Shown here piece by piece: positions 22,150 through 31,324 of a DNA stretch of 64,000 bases. This DNA is from UBA5239 sp040391785. Lineage in GTDB: Bacteria; Verrucomicrobiota; Lentisphaeria; Victivallales; Victivallaceae. A program made the translations under genes and the position numbers. The number at the start of each line of letters is the position of its first letter. Position 1 is the first letter of the stretch. The notes below the pieces were generated by a model. That model was not told the origin of the DNA. It worked only from the letters and a program-made list of their open reading frames with translations, and searched no databases. The stretch is taken from assembly GCA_040391785.1 (NCBI GenBank), contig JBEBXH010000027.1, positions 1-64,000 on the forward strand. The letters are read 5' to 3'.

Positions 22150-24513
22150 ATGAAGGGAAAAATGATCTTCAGCGCAGTATTGGTTCTGACAGGACTCGTA
22201 CAAGGTGCCGACTTGCCGCAGGACAATCCGGTGCTGGACAATGGTAAGGCCCGGGCCTATATCGACAGCAGGCATCTTTCGCTGAGGCTGAAAAACGTCA
22301 CCGCCGCCGGGGCGGAAAAACAGGTAATTGCCAGTGTGTACCCCACTTACTTCGGCTACGGTACCTGGAATCTTTTTCAGCTGAATACCAAAAAGCTGAT
22401 CGAGGACCAGGAGGAACCGGGCTTCAACAAACTCGAAGCGTTTGAGGTGCGGAAGGATGCGTCGGGGAACGTTCGGGAGGTGAGCAACACGGTAGCCAAT
22501 CCTCATTTCAGATGCAAGCGCACTTTTTCCCTGCTGCCCGGACAACCGGTCTTCAAGATGGATCTGGAATGGGTTTCGCTGAAAGATAATTTCGTACAGA
22601 GCTTCGGCATCCAGGCGACTTATGAAAAAGAGTTTTCCAAGCTGGTTTTTGTTCACAATGGCGAACGGAAAGAGATTCCGGCCGGGGGACGTTATGAGGT
22701 CCCATTTTTGAAGTGGAGTTCGCGAACGGATGAGACTGGCCGCAATGGCGCGGTGGTGATGATCGACAACCGGCCGTATGCGGAGCTGACGCAGGGACCG
22801 CTGTTTACTCAGTATGGCGGAGTAAGCTTCCCCGGCAACCAGCACCGGTTGATCGGCAAGGGAGAAACGTTCAGGGCCACCATTTATGTCATACCTTTTC
22901 GCGATGCGGACCCGGTGGAAGTGGCGGCCGCCGCTGAGAAAACCATTTTTGGCGAAGCCGGGAACCCGGAACATGTGTGGACCAACCGCGTGAAGCCGAC
23001 CACCGGCAGAATCCTGAAAAAATCGACGGATGCCGTTTACTGGCGGGCCGGCATCGAGCATGTCCTTTCCGATTCCGAGCTGCCGGATCAGGCGGTAGCC
23101 GCGTGGGAACTTACCGGCGCAGCCAATGAGTCGATTCATGAGCAACTGGTCGTTACCGCAAGCCGCAACCTGCCGGAAATGACGGTTGAGATCGGTGAAT
23201 TCCGCAGCAGTGACGGCGGAGTCATTCCAGCCGGGAATGTCAAGGTTTCTTATCCTAAAGCATTTACCGCGTATTTGCAGACGACGGCCGTGAGCTTCAG
23301 CGGGGAGTGTCCCGACCTGTTGGATACTATCCCGCACCGTGAACTTGCCGCCGGGACGAATTACGCCTGTATATTCAGCCTGAAGATACCGGCGGATACG
23401 AAAGCGGGAGTTTATAACGGCCATATCACTGTCGCCGGCGAAAAGTTGCCATTAGCCGTGCGCGTTCGTGATTTCCGGCTTCCCGATTACCCGGCGTTCC
23501 GGGCGGATTTCCTGATGTGGGGCGATCAATATACCACCGAGAAAAACCGTCTGCCGCTCGCCGCGTATGAGAAGGATATGCGCTCGTTGCGGATCTCCCC
23601 CGGATTTTCGAGTACCCTGGTTTATGACGCCGACGGCAAGGTGACAGGCAATACGGCCAGCGCCGTGCGCAATGCTGTTCTCAAGGAACACGATACCTCT
23701 TTCCGCATTTACGGCGTATTTGCCCAGCGTAAATTCAGCAAGCAATACAAGATGAGGTCGCCGGAAATGGACCGGGCCATGATCCAATTCGCCGAAGTCG
23801 CCGAAAAAACGTTGAAGGAAGCGGGCGTGATCGACAAACTGCTCTGGCAGCACGGAGACGAAACCCATAATGAAGAACAGTTGAAAACCCAGATTCATTA
23901 TGCGTCGTTGACGAAAGAGACAGCTCCTGCGATTCCGATTTTTACCACGATCAACGGCTGGCACGGCAGGATTCCGGAGCTGGTGAAAGTCTGTGATATC
24001 ATGGCCTTTCACTCGGAAATATACTTCAATTGCGTGAAGGACCGGATGGATCTGGCGGGCAAGGAAGTCTGGCAGTACGACAATGATTATATGCGCGCCA
24101 CGGCGCCATCCGCAGCGGTCCGGGGGATCATGTGGCGTGCATTTCGACAGGGCTTCAAGGGGTATCATCATTGGGGAACTATGTCCTGGCCGAAAAACTA
24201 CACCTTTGAATACAGTTCCAACTACTGCGGAGTGATCTATTATCCGCCCATGCAGGATCAGAAATCGCCGCTGCGCTCCTCACGGTTGTTGAACTTTGCC
24301 GCCGGAGTGGCCGACTACGATTATTTGGTACTGCTGCAGAACGAAATTTCGCGGCTGGAAAATCATCCCGAAGCCGTGGCAGCCGGGAAAGAATTGGATG
24401 CCATGCTCAACCGTCTTCTTCCGGACCAGTGGAGCCTGAACCCCGGCTACTCCGGTATTCTCGACGGACGCGAGCGAATCGGTGATCTGATCGAGAAACT
24501 CCGAAAATTGTAG
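22150..24513 (+). CDS. Secreted GH123/DUF4091-like glycan-active protein
   Basis: 787 residues with signal peptide (MKGKMIFSAVLVLTGLVQGA). The N-terminal half is beta-rich; residues about 450-760 resemble the GH123 catalytic region: a TIM-barrel-like core with LLWQHGDETHNEEQ (acidic candidates), WQYDNDYMRATAPSAAVRGI, and the C-terminal DUF4091 signature LLNFAAGVADYDYLVLLQNEI. Family members include beta-N-acetylgalactosaminidases, but substrate cannot be read here. Last gene of the regulator-pilin-enzyme operon; its stop abuts the convergent decarboxylase stop with no gap. Confidence 0.75.
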   Translation: MKGKMIFSAVLVLTGLVQGADLPQDNPVLDNGKARAYIDSRHLSLRLKNVTAAGAEKQVIASVYPTYFGYGTWNLFQLNTKKLIEDQEEPGFNKLEAFEVRKDASGNVREVSNTVANPHFRCKRTFSLLPGQPVFKMDLEWVSLKDNFVQSFGIQATYEKEFSKLVFVHNGERKEIPAGGRYEVPFLKWSSRTDETGRNGAVVMIDNRPYAELTQGPLFTQYGGVSFPGNQHRLIGKGETFRATIYVIPFRDADPVEVAAAAEKTIFGEAGNPEHVWTNRVKPTTGRILKKSTDAVYWRAGIEHVLSDSELPDQAVAAWELTGAANESIHEQLVVTASRNLPEMTVEIGEFRSSDGGVIPAGNVKVSYPKAFTAYLQTTAVSFSGECPDLLDTIPHRELAAGTNYACIFSLKIPADTKAGVYNGHITVAGEKLPLAVRVRDFRLPDYPAFRADFLMWGDQYTTEKNRLPLAAYEKDMRSLRISPGFSSTLVYDADGKVTGNTASAVRNAVLKEHDTSFRIYGVFAQRKFSKQYKMRSPEMDRAMIQFAEVAEKTLKEAGVIDKLLWQHGDETHNEEQLKTQIHYASLTKETAPAIPIFTTINGWHGRIPELVKVCDIMAFHSEIYFNCVKDRMDLAGKEVWQYDNDYMRATAPSAAVRGIMWRAFRQGFKGYHHWGTMSWPKNYTFEYSSNYCGVIYYPPMQDQKSPLRSSRLLNFAAGVADYDYLVLLQNEISRLENHPEAVAAGKELDAMLNRLLPDQWSLNPGYSGILDGRERIGDLIEKLRKL

Positions 24514-25281
24514 TTATTTGGCGGACTCGGCTTCGTGGAGCTCTTGGGAGCGGTCGAGGCTCAGATCGGATTTGGCGAAGGCGGAATCCCGCGGCAGGAT
24601 CATGCGGAAATCATAGACTTCGACCAGTTCCAATGAGCCTGTTTTCAGCTCGAAGTCCAGTACATGACCGCCGTGTGTCCGGTCGGCGGTGATGAAGTGG
24701 AGGTGCCAGCCCGGCACGTTGATCCCCTTCACATAAGCGGGCAGGCGGAAGCCGACCAGGTCGCCGGACACTTTTTCAAACTTGAATTCCGGCTGGGTCC
24801 GGGTGACTTCGGCCAGCGGGCGGTACGGCTTCTGCTGCGCCGGCACCGAGCGGGTCCGCATCCAGGTGAATTCGCCCTTGATATGGATCGCCGTCATCGC
24901 ATTGGGATTGGAGGCGTGTTTGTCCATGAAATCGAGCAACTGCTTGAACTTGATGTTCAGCGGCAGATCGATGAATTTCTCCGGTTTGAAGTCGACCACG
25001 GATGCGAACGGGGTGGTCCGGTCGTCGGATGGGCGGTATACTTTGCCGTCGGCGCGGACCTGATAGACCGTGCCGTCAAGCATCAGCATTTCGCCGTCGA
25101 GCTTGTCGATGGTGCCGATGCCGAGGTCGCCGTAGCGCTTCAAGTTGCCGAGGGTTTCCGAGCCGTCGTAAACGCCGGCGAGCAGGGAGTCGATGGTGGC
25201 GATCTGGGTGATGCGGGGCGCGGCAGTGCTGCAGCCAGCCAGAATACAGGCCAATACCGCAAAAAGAATGAACCGTTTCAT
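24514..25281 (-). CDS. budA: Alpha-acetolactate decarboxylase, lipoprotein form
   Basis: 255 residues. ATG 25281 is chosen because AGGAG lies 8 bases upstream; longer frames have none. Residues 1-18 are a lipoprotein signal ending LAGC. The rest matches AlsD/BudA: QIATIDSLLAGVYDGSETLG, GIGTIDKLDGEMLMLDG, then zinc ligands in GWHLHFITADRTHGGH and the conserved Glu/Arg surroundings. The enzyme converts acetolactate to acetoin. Anchoring outside the cytoplasm is unusual for butanediol fermentation, although secreted forms are known; here it may serve a different role or use exported acetolactate. Confidence 0.9.
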   Translation of the reverse strand: MKRFILFAVLACILAGCSTAAPRITQIATIDSLLAGVYDGSETLGNLKRYGDLGIGTIDKLDGEMLMLDGTVYQVRADGKVYRPSDDRTTPFASVVDFKPEKFIDLPLNIKFKQLLDFMDKHASNPNAMTAIHIKGEFTWMRTRSVPAQQKPYRPLAEVTRTQPEFKFEKVSGDLVGFRLPAYVKGINVPGWHLHFITADRTHGGHVLDFELKTGSLELVEVYDFRMILPRDSAFAKSDLSLDRSQELHEAESAK

Positions 25282-25347
25282 AATATTTCTCCTGTTATAC
25301 AGCAAAAAATACATCGGCAAGCGTATTTTGTCAAACAGGAAAAATAA

Positions 25348-25378
25348 TTTACCGGAACCGAACAGTGGTTCCGGTAAA
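25348..25378 (-). terminator. Terminator after CE7 esterase
   Basis: TTTACCGGAACC (25348-25359) and GGTTCCGGTAAA (25367-25378) form a perfect 12-bp stem with a 7-base loop. On the minus strand TTATTTTTCC follows, fitting termination of the leftward transcript that ends at 25396. Confidence 0.75.
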
Positions 25379-25395
25379 CATATGGGAATCACGAC

Positions 25396-26361
25396 TCAGA
25401 GCATTTCCAGCATGAATTGATAGGCGCGGTCGGACGACCCCGGCAGGCCCTCGTGGCCGAAGTCGGGGTAAAGCACCACATCTTTTTCGGAGGTGATCTT
25501 GTTGTAGGCCGCGAACTGCGTCGAGGGCGGGCAGACCGTATCCATCAGCCCGGTGAACATCAGCACCTTGGCGCGGATGCGCGGAGTCAGGTGCTGGACG
25601 TCGATATAACCGAGCTTGGTGAAAATGGCGTCCTCGCGCTCGTGGCGCGGATCGTGCAGCCGGAAGTAATCCTTGATTTCCTGATAAGCATCTTTGGCGA
25701 GATCCATTTCCCACACGCGCCGGTAGTCGCAGAGAAACGGGAAGCTCGGGGCCGCGCGGTTGACTTCCGGCGCCAGCGAGGCGCAGGCCAGTGTCAGTCC
25801 GCCGCCCTGCGAACCGCCGGTGACGCCGACACGGGTGCGGTCCACGCCCGGCATGTCCATGACCAGATAGGTGAGCTGGGCGCAGTCCAGGTAAATATTG
25901 CGGAACACCATGTTCTCCGGTTTGTCGTCGATGCCGCGGACGATGTGCCCCCGGAAGGTCGTGCCATGGATCGAGCCGGCGTCCTCGGAGAGTCCGCCCT
26001 GGCCGCGGCAGTCGAGAAATGCCGTGGTGAAACCGGCTGCCACATAGCCGAGCGTACCGACCCAGTCCCCGGCGTTGCCGCTGTAACCATGAAAAAAGAC
26101 CACGGCCGGGCCCTTGCGGTCCGCCGGATTGCGCGGGCGCAGGACTTTCGCATGAATGCGGGAACCGCCGACGCCGTTGAAGAAGGCGTCGAAACACTCG
26201 GCGAACGGCGCTTGAAACGGCGATTCGCGCAGCTCCAGTTGCGGATCGAGGGCGCGCATTTCCCGCAGAGACTTATCCCAGAATTCATCGAAGTCGGACG
26301 GACGCGGGTTGATTCCACGGTATTCCTTCAATTTCGCCAGGGGCATGTCAATTAACGGCAT
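25396..26361 (-). CDS. Acetyl xylan esterase / cephalosporin-C deacetylase (CE7)
   Basis: 321 residues, the usual CE7 length. N-terminal PSDFDEFWDKSLREM is the family hallmark; nucleophile elbow GGSQGGGLTLA (Ser), HGYSGNAGDW oxyanion region, acid in GLMDTVCPPST and His in FGHEGLPG complete the triad. No signal peptide, so it is cytoplasmic and acts on imported acetylated oligosaccharides. ATG 26361 has AAAGGA upstream. Follows the MFS transporter by 19 bases, suggesting coupled uptake and deacetylation. Confidence 0.92.
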   Translation of the reverse strand: MPLIDMPLAKLKEYRGINPRPSDFDEFWDKSLREMRALDPQLELRESPFQAPFAECFDAFFNGVGGSRIHAKVLRPRNPADRKGPAVVFFHGYSGNAGDWVGTLGYVAAGFTTAFLDCRGQGGLSEDAGSIHGTTFRGHIVRGIDDKPENMVFRNIYLDCAQLTYLVMDMPGVDRTRVGVTGGSQGGGLTLACASLAPEVNRAAPSFPFLCDYRRVWEMDLAKDAYQEIKDYFRLHDPRHEREDAIFTKLGYIDVQHLTPRIRAKVLMFTGLMDTVCPPSTQFAAYNKITSEKDVVLYPDFGHEGLPGSSDRAYQFMLEML

Positions 26362-26380
26362 GGTCGTTTTCCTTTTTTGA

Positions 26381-27529
26381 TTATTTAATTTTGCTGCGCC
26401 GGAGCTGGAAAACCCGGGCACAGAATAAGGACATGAAGAGTATCATGAGCGCCGCCACGAAAAAGGTGGTTCCGGCGCTGTTGAATTTCGCCAACTGGCC
26501 GCCCGCAATTGGCCCGAACGTACTGGCGATCCCCACCGTGATTTCGTTCACCGACACATAACGGGAGCTTCGGGTAGGGTGTACCAGCGAGTGAAATACC
26601 AGATAAAAATAACTGCATCCCGAGAACAGGCCGTACAGTACCGCTCCGATATAAAACACCGGCAACGATGTGCCGAAAGCAAACAGTAACAGCGCCAAAA
26701 CACCGGCGCCGCCGGCCAACAGCATCGGCAACGGACGGTACATCCAGAACTTGCCGCGCAGCAGCGCCAGCGCGATCAACCCCTGGGACAGGCTCACAAC
26801 GGTGAGAATCAACCCCAGTTCTGCTTTGCTGAACTCCAATTGAATACCCTGGAACGGTATCAGACTGCGGACCAGGCTGACCGCCACGGTGCCGCAGCCG
26901 CCGATGACCCAGCCGAGCCAGGCATAATCGGGCATTTTCGAGTAATCGGCTTCATTCTGTGCGGGGGGCGTTTCGCGGCGAAGCACCGGGTGTTTGTGGT
27001 AATAAGTATCGATCAGCCGCACCGAGACCATGACTGCCAAGCCCAGCAGAGCTGTCAGGATGAATGCAGCGTTCCAGCTCAGCAGTCCGAAAGCCAGCGG
27101 CCCGGTTGCCATGCCGAAGCTCCACGAAGCTGTGTAGAGCGCCGTCGAGCGCACCACTCCGGCATTCTGGTCCGGCTCCAGTGTTTTCATGAAAACCTGG
27201 AATGGCGTGCAATACATTGCCGAAGCCACGCCGATCACCCCGATCAGAATGAATTGCGCCGCCACCCCAGGAAAAAACAGAAATCCGAGCGAGCCGAGCA
27301 TGATGCCGCCCGCTCCGGCCATGATCAACATCCCGGCGTTGCGCGACGTGGTGATCCGGCCCATAAACAGTGAGGAAACGCAGTAAACTGAGGCCCATGT
27401 CCATATGGTGGCGGTGACGACTGCGGCACTATACTTGGCCTCCGACAGATGATGAGCCGTGATGAAAAACATTCCGCCGAGAACAAAGTTCACGATCATC
27501 GGAAACGCGTAGATGATGATGCGCAGCAT
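26381..27529 (-). CDS. MFS transporter
   Basis: 382 residues of alternating hydrophobic segments, about 12 helices, with a two-half MFS layout (VSSLFMGRITTSRNAGMLI loop between helices 2 and 3; central hydrophilic region YYHKHPVLRRETPPAQNEAD). In an operon with the CE7 esterase, so sugar or oligosaccharide uptake is a reasonable inference. AAGGT precedes the ATG. Confidence 0.85.
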   Translation of the reverse strand: MLRIIIYAFPMIVNFVLGGMFFITAHHLSEAKYSAAVVTATIWTWASVYCVSSLFMGRITTSRNAGMLIMAGAGGIMLGSLGFLFFPGVAAQFILIGVIGVASAMYCTPFQVFMKTLEPDQNAGVVRSTALYTASWSFGMATGPLAFGLLSWNAAFILTALLGLAVMVSVRLIDTYYHKHPVLRRETPPAQNEADYSKMPDYAWLGWVIGGCGTVAVSLVRSLIPFQGIQLEFSKAELGLILTVVSLSQGLIALALLRGKFWMYRPLPMLLAGGAGVLALLLFAFGTSLPVFYIGAVLYGLFSGCSYFYLVFHSLVHPTRSSRYVSVNEITVGIASTFGPIAGGQLAKFNSAGTTFFVAALMILFMSLFCARVFQLRRSKIK

Positions 27530-27615
27530 AGAATTTACCTTGATATTTTTTTGTGAGTCATATAAAATACCCTGATAAATCTGAATTGCCAGTATGGATT
27601 GCGAGATTTCGGCGA

Positions 27616-28518
27616 TTATAATCCGATGAATTGTTCGAGGCGCCGGCGCATGGGGTCGAGATAGGGATCCACCAGCAGCAGATGGCCGCCCTTGCGCATG
27701 CGGACGATTTCGGTGGTATCGGGCAGCAGCGTGTGGAGCTGTTCGGACTGGCTGAACAGCACATCCGCGTCCCGGTCGCCGTGAAACATCAGGATCGGAG
27801 GCGTGAGGCCCTGGTAGTTATTGACGTTCGCCCCCAGCACGTTGCGGTCGTCGTTCCAGATGCCCTTGCGGAGACGGGCGAAGGGCACGGTATGACGCAG
27901 GACATTCAGCAGGAATTCACGGTCGTAGGGGCAGTCATCCAGGCGCTTGATCTCGGTCGTCAGCACCGGGCCGCGAAGCCGGCTCAGGTTCATCAGCAGG
28001 AAACGGAGCGCCAGATTGGGCCAGCAGGAAACCATGAGCGCGCTCAGGCGCATGGTGAGTGCGGAGTAGAGAATGCGGTTGACGAAACGCTCCCACGTGC
28101 CCTCGCCGAACATGGCGTAGCTGCCGGTCACGGGCGACAGCAGCACCAACTTGGCGGTCAGCTCCGGGTGGTATCGGGCAAATTCCAGCGCCGAAACACC
28201 GCCGCCGGAAAACCCGATCACTACTGCCGGTTCTTTCAGGTTCAATCCTGCCAGCAACACCGCCAGCAGGTCGCTTTGCTCCTTGAGGCTCCGCCCGGAT
28301 GAAAGCGGCGTCCTGCCATAGCCGGGCCGCGAAAATGTAAGGCGGCGGCAGCGGTCCCCGGTGAGCTGCAACCGATCCAGGAATACGCTCATTTGAAAAC
28401 AGGACCCCGGCGAACCGTGGATGCCGACCAGCAATGGACCGGCATCACCTTCCAGCTGGTACTCGACGGGCCCGGCCGGTGTGTGTGCAATTTGCGAATG
28501 GCTCCGGGGAGCGGTCAT
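27616..28518 (-). CDS. Alpha/beta hydrolase
   Basis: 300 residues with GIHGSPGSCFQM oxyanion loop, IGFSGGGVSALEFA nucleophile elbow, acid near FHGDRDADVLFS and His in KGGHLLLVDP. Its ATG overlaps the preceding gene's stop (ATGA), so it is translated together with the MprF-C-like protein. Lipid or ester substrate is possible given that partner, but not shown. Confidence 0.85.
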   Translation of the reverse strand: MTAPRSHSQIAHTPAGPVEYQLEGDAGPLLVGIHGSPGSCFQMSVFLDRLQLTGDRCRRLTFSRPGYGRTPLSSGRSLKEQSDLLAVLLAGLNLKEPAVVIGFSGGGVSALEFARYHPELTAKLVLLSPVTGSYAMFGEGTWERFVNRILYSALTMRLSALMVSCWPNLALRFLLMNLSRLRGPVLTTEIKRLDDCPYDREFLLNVLRHTVPFARLRKGIWNDDRNVLGANVNNYQGLTPPILMFHGDRDADVLFSQSEQLHTLLPDTTEIVRMRKGGHLLLVDPYLDPMRRRLEQFIGL

Positions 28519-30080
28519 GCAAAGTCCTCGGCCGTGGCGTTGGCCAGCGTCCGCTCATTGAGCATTTCGAAGAACGCGCCGTCCGGCTCGTACTGGATCT
28601 GAATGCTCTTGATTTCGACGATCTTCTTTTGGATTTTTTTGCGCAGCCCGGCGGAGAGTTTGAAGGTCTCCTTGACCGTGAGCTCGGGCGAAACTTCGAC
28701 CGTCAGCAGCAGCACATAGCCGGTTTCGTACGGCACGAAAACGATGTTGTGCACAAAGTGAATTTCTTTTTCGGAATCGACGATGTTCGAGACTTTGACA
28801 TACAATTTTTCGGTGTCTTCATCGAAATTGCCGTAGAAGAACATGGCCTGACGTTCGATTTCCGGGGAGATTTTCTTGAAGCCGCTGGTGATCTTGTCCA
28901 GCAGTTTGCTGACGGTGGATTTTTCCAGTTCGCTTTTCTTGGCGATTTCGTTGGTCGGAACCCCTTTGATCATGTCGTCGACGATGGCAGTGACCTGCTT
29001 CTGGTCGGCTTCCGGCTTGGTCTTGGCGTGGCTGAATAATTCCTTGACGATGCAGCCGCCGAAGAAACGGATCGACTCCAGGTAGCTCTGTTCCGGCAGG
29101 ATGCCGATGTAGTTGAACACATGCATCATCTGGTTGAGCGGCAGCGCGCCGCCGACGACCAGGAACTTGGGCTCGCGGACGCCATTCACGCCGTCGCAGT
29201 AAGCCTTTTTGTGGGCGTCGAGCCCCTGATACGCGTACATGTCGTTGCCCTGCTGGTAATTGATGCGGAAAATCGAGGCCACGATCGGGTTATATAGTCC
29301 CTCGACGTCCTGCTGGTCGGCCAGCGGAGAGAGGCCGAACGACAGGGTGTCCACCTGTTCATCGCGGAACGCCGCCATGGCTTCGTTATATATCAGGTCG
29401 AGCGTGCCGTTCGGCGCACAATCGAGCGCCCGGACGAAGTCGGCATAATATCCGGTGACTTTGTTATTGCGATAGATCGGTTCGAAGATGACGAACGCCA
29501 CGATTTTGTCCTCGAGCATACCGCAGAAAAGCCGGGTATCGGGCTCGTATTCGAGCTTCAGCGGGCGGGTCAGCAGACGCAGTTCGGTCTGGTTGATTTT
29601 GCCCTGCAGCCACTCGTCGGACACGGCGGCGATGGCTTTGGCGGTACCCTTGTCCTGCATCGACATTTCGATGACTTTTGCTCCGGCATTGCGGGAGCCG
29701 TTGATCCAGCGGCGGACCTTGGTCATGGCCTTGCCCTCGGCGGAGAAGGTCGGGACCTTCAGGTTGGTTTCCACACCCATGTGATTGGCGTTGAAGCCGC
29801 GGGCGGCGAATTTTTTCGCGACGTCGAGGCTGCACTGGAGCACCACCGGGCTGCGGCGGTCCGTCTTGGCCTGTTTCAGAAATTCATCGATCACTTTTTC
29901 CAGATCGGCGGGGGCGCAGAGCGGATCGCCCAGCGCCACGCGCTCGGCCTTGGTATCCACGTAGGGGATGAACCCCTCTTTGGCCTCGAAATATTTCATT
30001 TCATCATCGTAAACAGCGGAGTACGCAATCGGGAACGAACCGTATTTTTTCAGGAACTCAACAACTCTTGCTTCAGGCAT
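28515..30080 (-). CDS. Stand-alone LPG-synthase-type (DUF2156/MprF C-terminal) protein
   Basis: 521 residues. Residues 1-320 match the tandem GNAT-like fold of the MprF catalytic region (EAKEGFIPYVDTKAERVALG, DPLCAPADLEKVIDEFLKQA, RRWINGSRNAGAKVIEM, KLEYEPDTRLFCGMLEDKIV, DTLSFGLSPLADQQDVEG). There is no N-terminal flippase. Residues 340-520 add an unassigned region with a likely helix-turn-helix-like stretch (IKGVPTNEIAKKSELEKSTV). ATG 30080 is preceded by GGAGGAATTGATT. Aminoacylation of lipid using aminoacyl-tRNA is the family role; whether this member does so is inferred. Confidence 0.75.
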   Translation of the reverse strand: MPEARVVEFLKKYGSFPIAYSAVYDDEMKYFEAKEGFIPYVDTKAERVALGDPLCAPADLEKVIDEFLKQAKTDRRSPVVLQCSLDVAKKFAARGFNANHMGVETNLKVPTFSAEGKAMTKVRRWINGSRNAGAKVIEMSMQDKGTAKAIAAVSDEWLQGKINQTELRLLTRPLKLEYEPDTRLFCGMLEDKIVAFVIFEPIYRNNKVTGYYADFVRALDCAPNGTLDLIYNEAMAAFRDEQVDTLSFGLSPLADQQDVEGLYNPIVASIFRINYQQGNDMYAYQGLDAHKKAYCDGVNGVREPKFLVVGGALPLNQMMHVFNYIGILPEQSYLESIRFFGGCIVKELFSHAKTKPEADQKQVTAIVDDMIKGVPTNEIAKKSELEKSTVSKLLDKITSGFKKISPEIERQAMFFYGNFDEDTEKLYVKVSNIVDSEKEIHFVHNIVFVPYETGYVLLLTVEVSPELTVKETFKLSAGLRKKIQKKIVEIKSIQIQYEPDGAFFEMLNERTLANATAEDFA

Positions 30081-30106
30081 AATCAATTCCTCCATATGGT
30101 ATTATA

Positions 30107-31324
30107 TTATTTTCTGCCACTCATTTTCCAGTATTCCACATCGGCGTCCGGGTGCATCTGGGTCAGGCCGAATTCCTGTGCGGTTTCGATGCCCAGTGCG
30201 AGCAGCGAGAGCAGCAGAAATACGACGCCGAGGATGCGGAAACGGAGCGTGTTGGTTTTTTTGAGGATCGCGATCAGGGACGGCAGCAGTCCGAAGAGGA
30301 TTACAATGCCGATGCCGCCCACCACGTCGACTGCCTTCAAAAACACATCCGGCCAGATGATGGCGATCAGGATCGGCGGGGCCAGCGCCAGGACGCGGAT
30401 GACGAGCATTTTCACATTCGGCATCATGCCGCGCAGGAACCCCTGCAGCGCCACTCCGCTGCCGAGAAAGGCGGTGACCACCGTCATCAACGGAAACACG
30501 GTCGCCGCCACCATAAAGATTTTCGAACCGATGATGCGCCCCATCGGCAGCGTGGCCGGTTCCGCATTCATGTAAGCGCTGGTGACGCTGTTTTCCCCTT
30601 CCAGCGGCAGCACGCAGATGCCGGTCTGCAGCCACACCGAACACATCAGGAAGGCGAGGCCGATGCCGCACATCGCGGCGTAGCGGATTTTCTTTTCGTT
30701 CCATTGCAGCTCGGCGCTGACGACCGGGATGATGTTGTGAAAATAAAACGCGGTCAGAATCAGCGGGATCGCCGCGGGGGCATGATCCCACGAAACATGG
30801 CTCAGGCGCGAAAAATCGGTATGCATTTCGCCGATGACCACCATGACGACGAAAGCCGCGATCACGATCAGCATCAGGAAAATGTTGTATTTCTGAATGA
30901 TGGCGAGCTTCATCACCGCCAGCGAAACCGGGATGACCATCATCACCAGCACTACCCATGCAGGCGAACCGGTCACGCCGAGCAAACTGCCCAGCACCTT
31001 GGCGCCGCCGGTCACGTAAGCGGTCAGCAATCCGTACAGTACCAGCAGATTGGCCGCCACGGCCAGCCATTTGCCGATACGGCCGATGTAGCCCTGATAC
31101 AGCTCCGGGAGTGTATAGTTTTTGCCCGGGTGCGCCGCCGCCTCGCGCAGCAGCACTTCCGCCGAAAACAGCATCAGCGCGCCGTACACGACCATCATTA
31201 GCAGCGACGGCAGCATGCCGCCGAGGCCGAGGCTGGCGGGCAGGGCCAGGATGCCGGCGCCGATCAGGTTTCCGGCGATCAGCCCGACCGCGGCCGGGAA
31301 GGCCCATTTCGGTGATTTATTCAT
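30107..31324 (-). CDS. Aromatic amino acid permease (Trp/Tyr, HAAAP family)
   Basis: 405 residues, about 11 transmembrane helices. N-terminus has the family pattern FPAAVGLIAGNLIGAGILALP, with the helix break of APC-type proton symporters; later FYFHNIIPVVSAELQWNEKKIRYA is typical. ATG 31324 (AAGGAACGG upstream) lies within the end of the phosphatase gene, an 8-base overlap. Imports tryptophan or tyrosine with protons across the inner membrane. Confidence 0.88.
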   Translation of the reverse strand: MNKSPKWAFPAAVGLIAGNLIGAGILALPASLGLGGMLPSLLMMVVYGALMLFSAEVLLREAAAHPGKNYTLPELYQGYIGRIGKWLAVAANLLVLYGLLTAYVTGGAKVLGSLLGVTGSPAWVVLVMMVIPVSLAVMKLAIIQKYNIFLMLIVIAAFVVMVVIGEMHTDFSRLSHVSWDHAPAAIPLILTAFYFHNIIPVVSAELQWNEKKIRYAAMCGIGLAFLMCSVWLQTGICVLPLEGENSVTSAYMNAEPATLPMGRIIGSKIFMVAATVFPLMTVVTAFLGSGVALQGFLRGMMPNVKMLVIRVLALAPPILIAIIWPDVFLKAVDVVGGIGIVILFGLLPSLIAILKKTNTLRFRILGVVFLLLSLLALGIETAQEFGLTQMHPDADVEYWKMSGRK

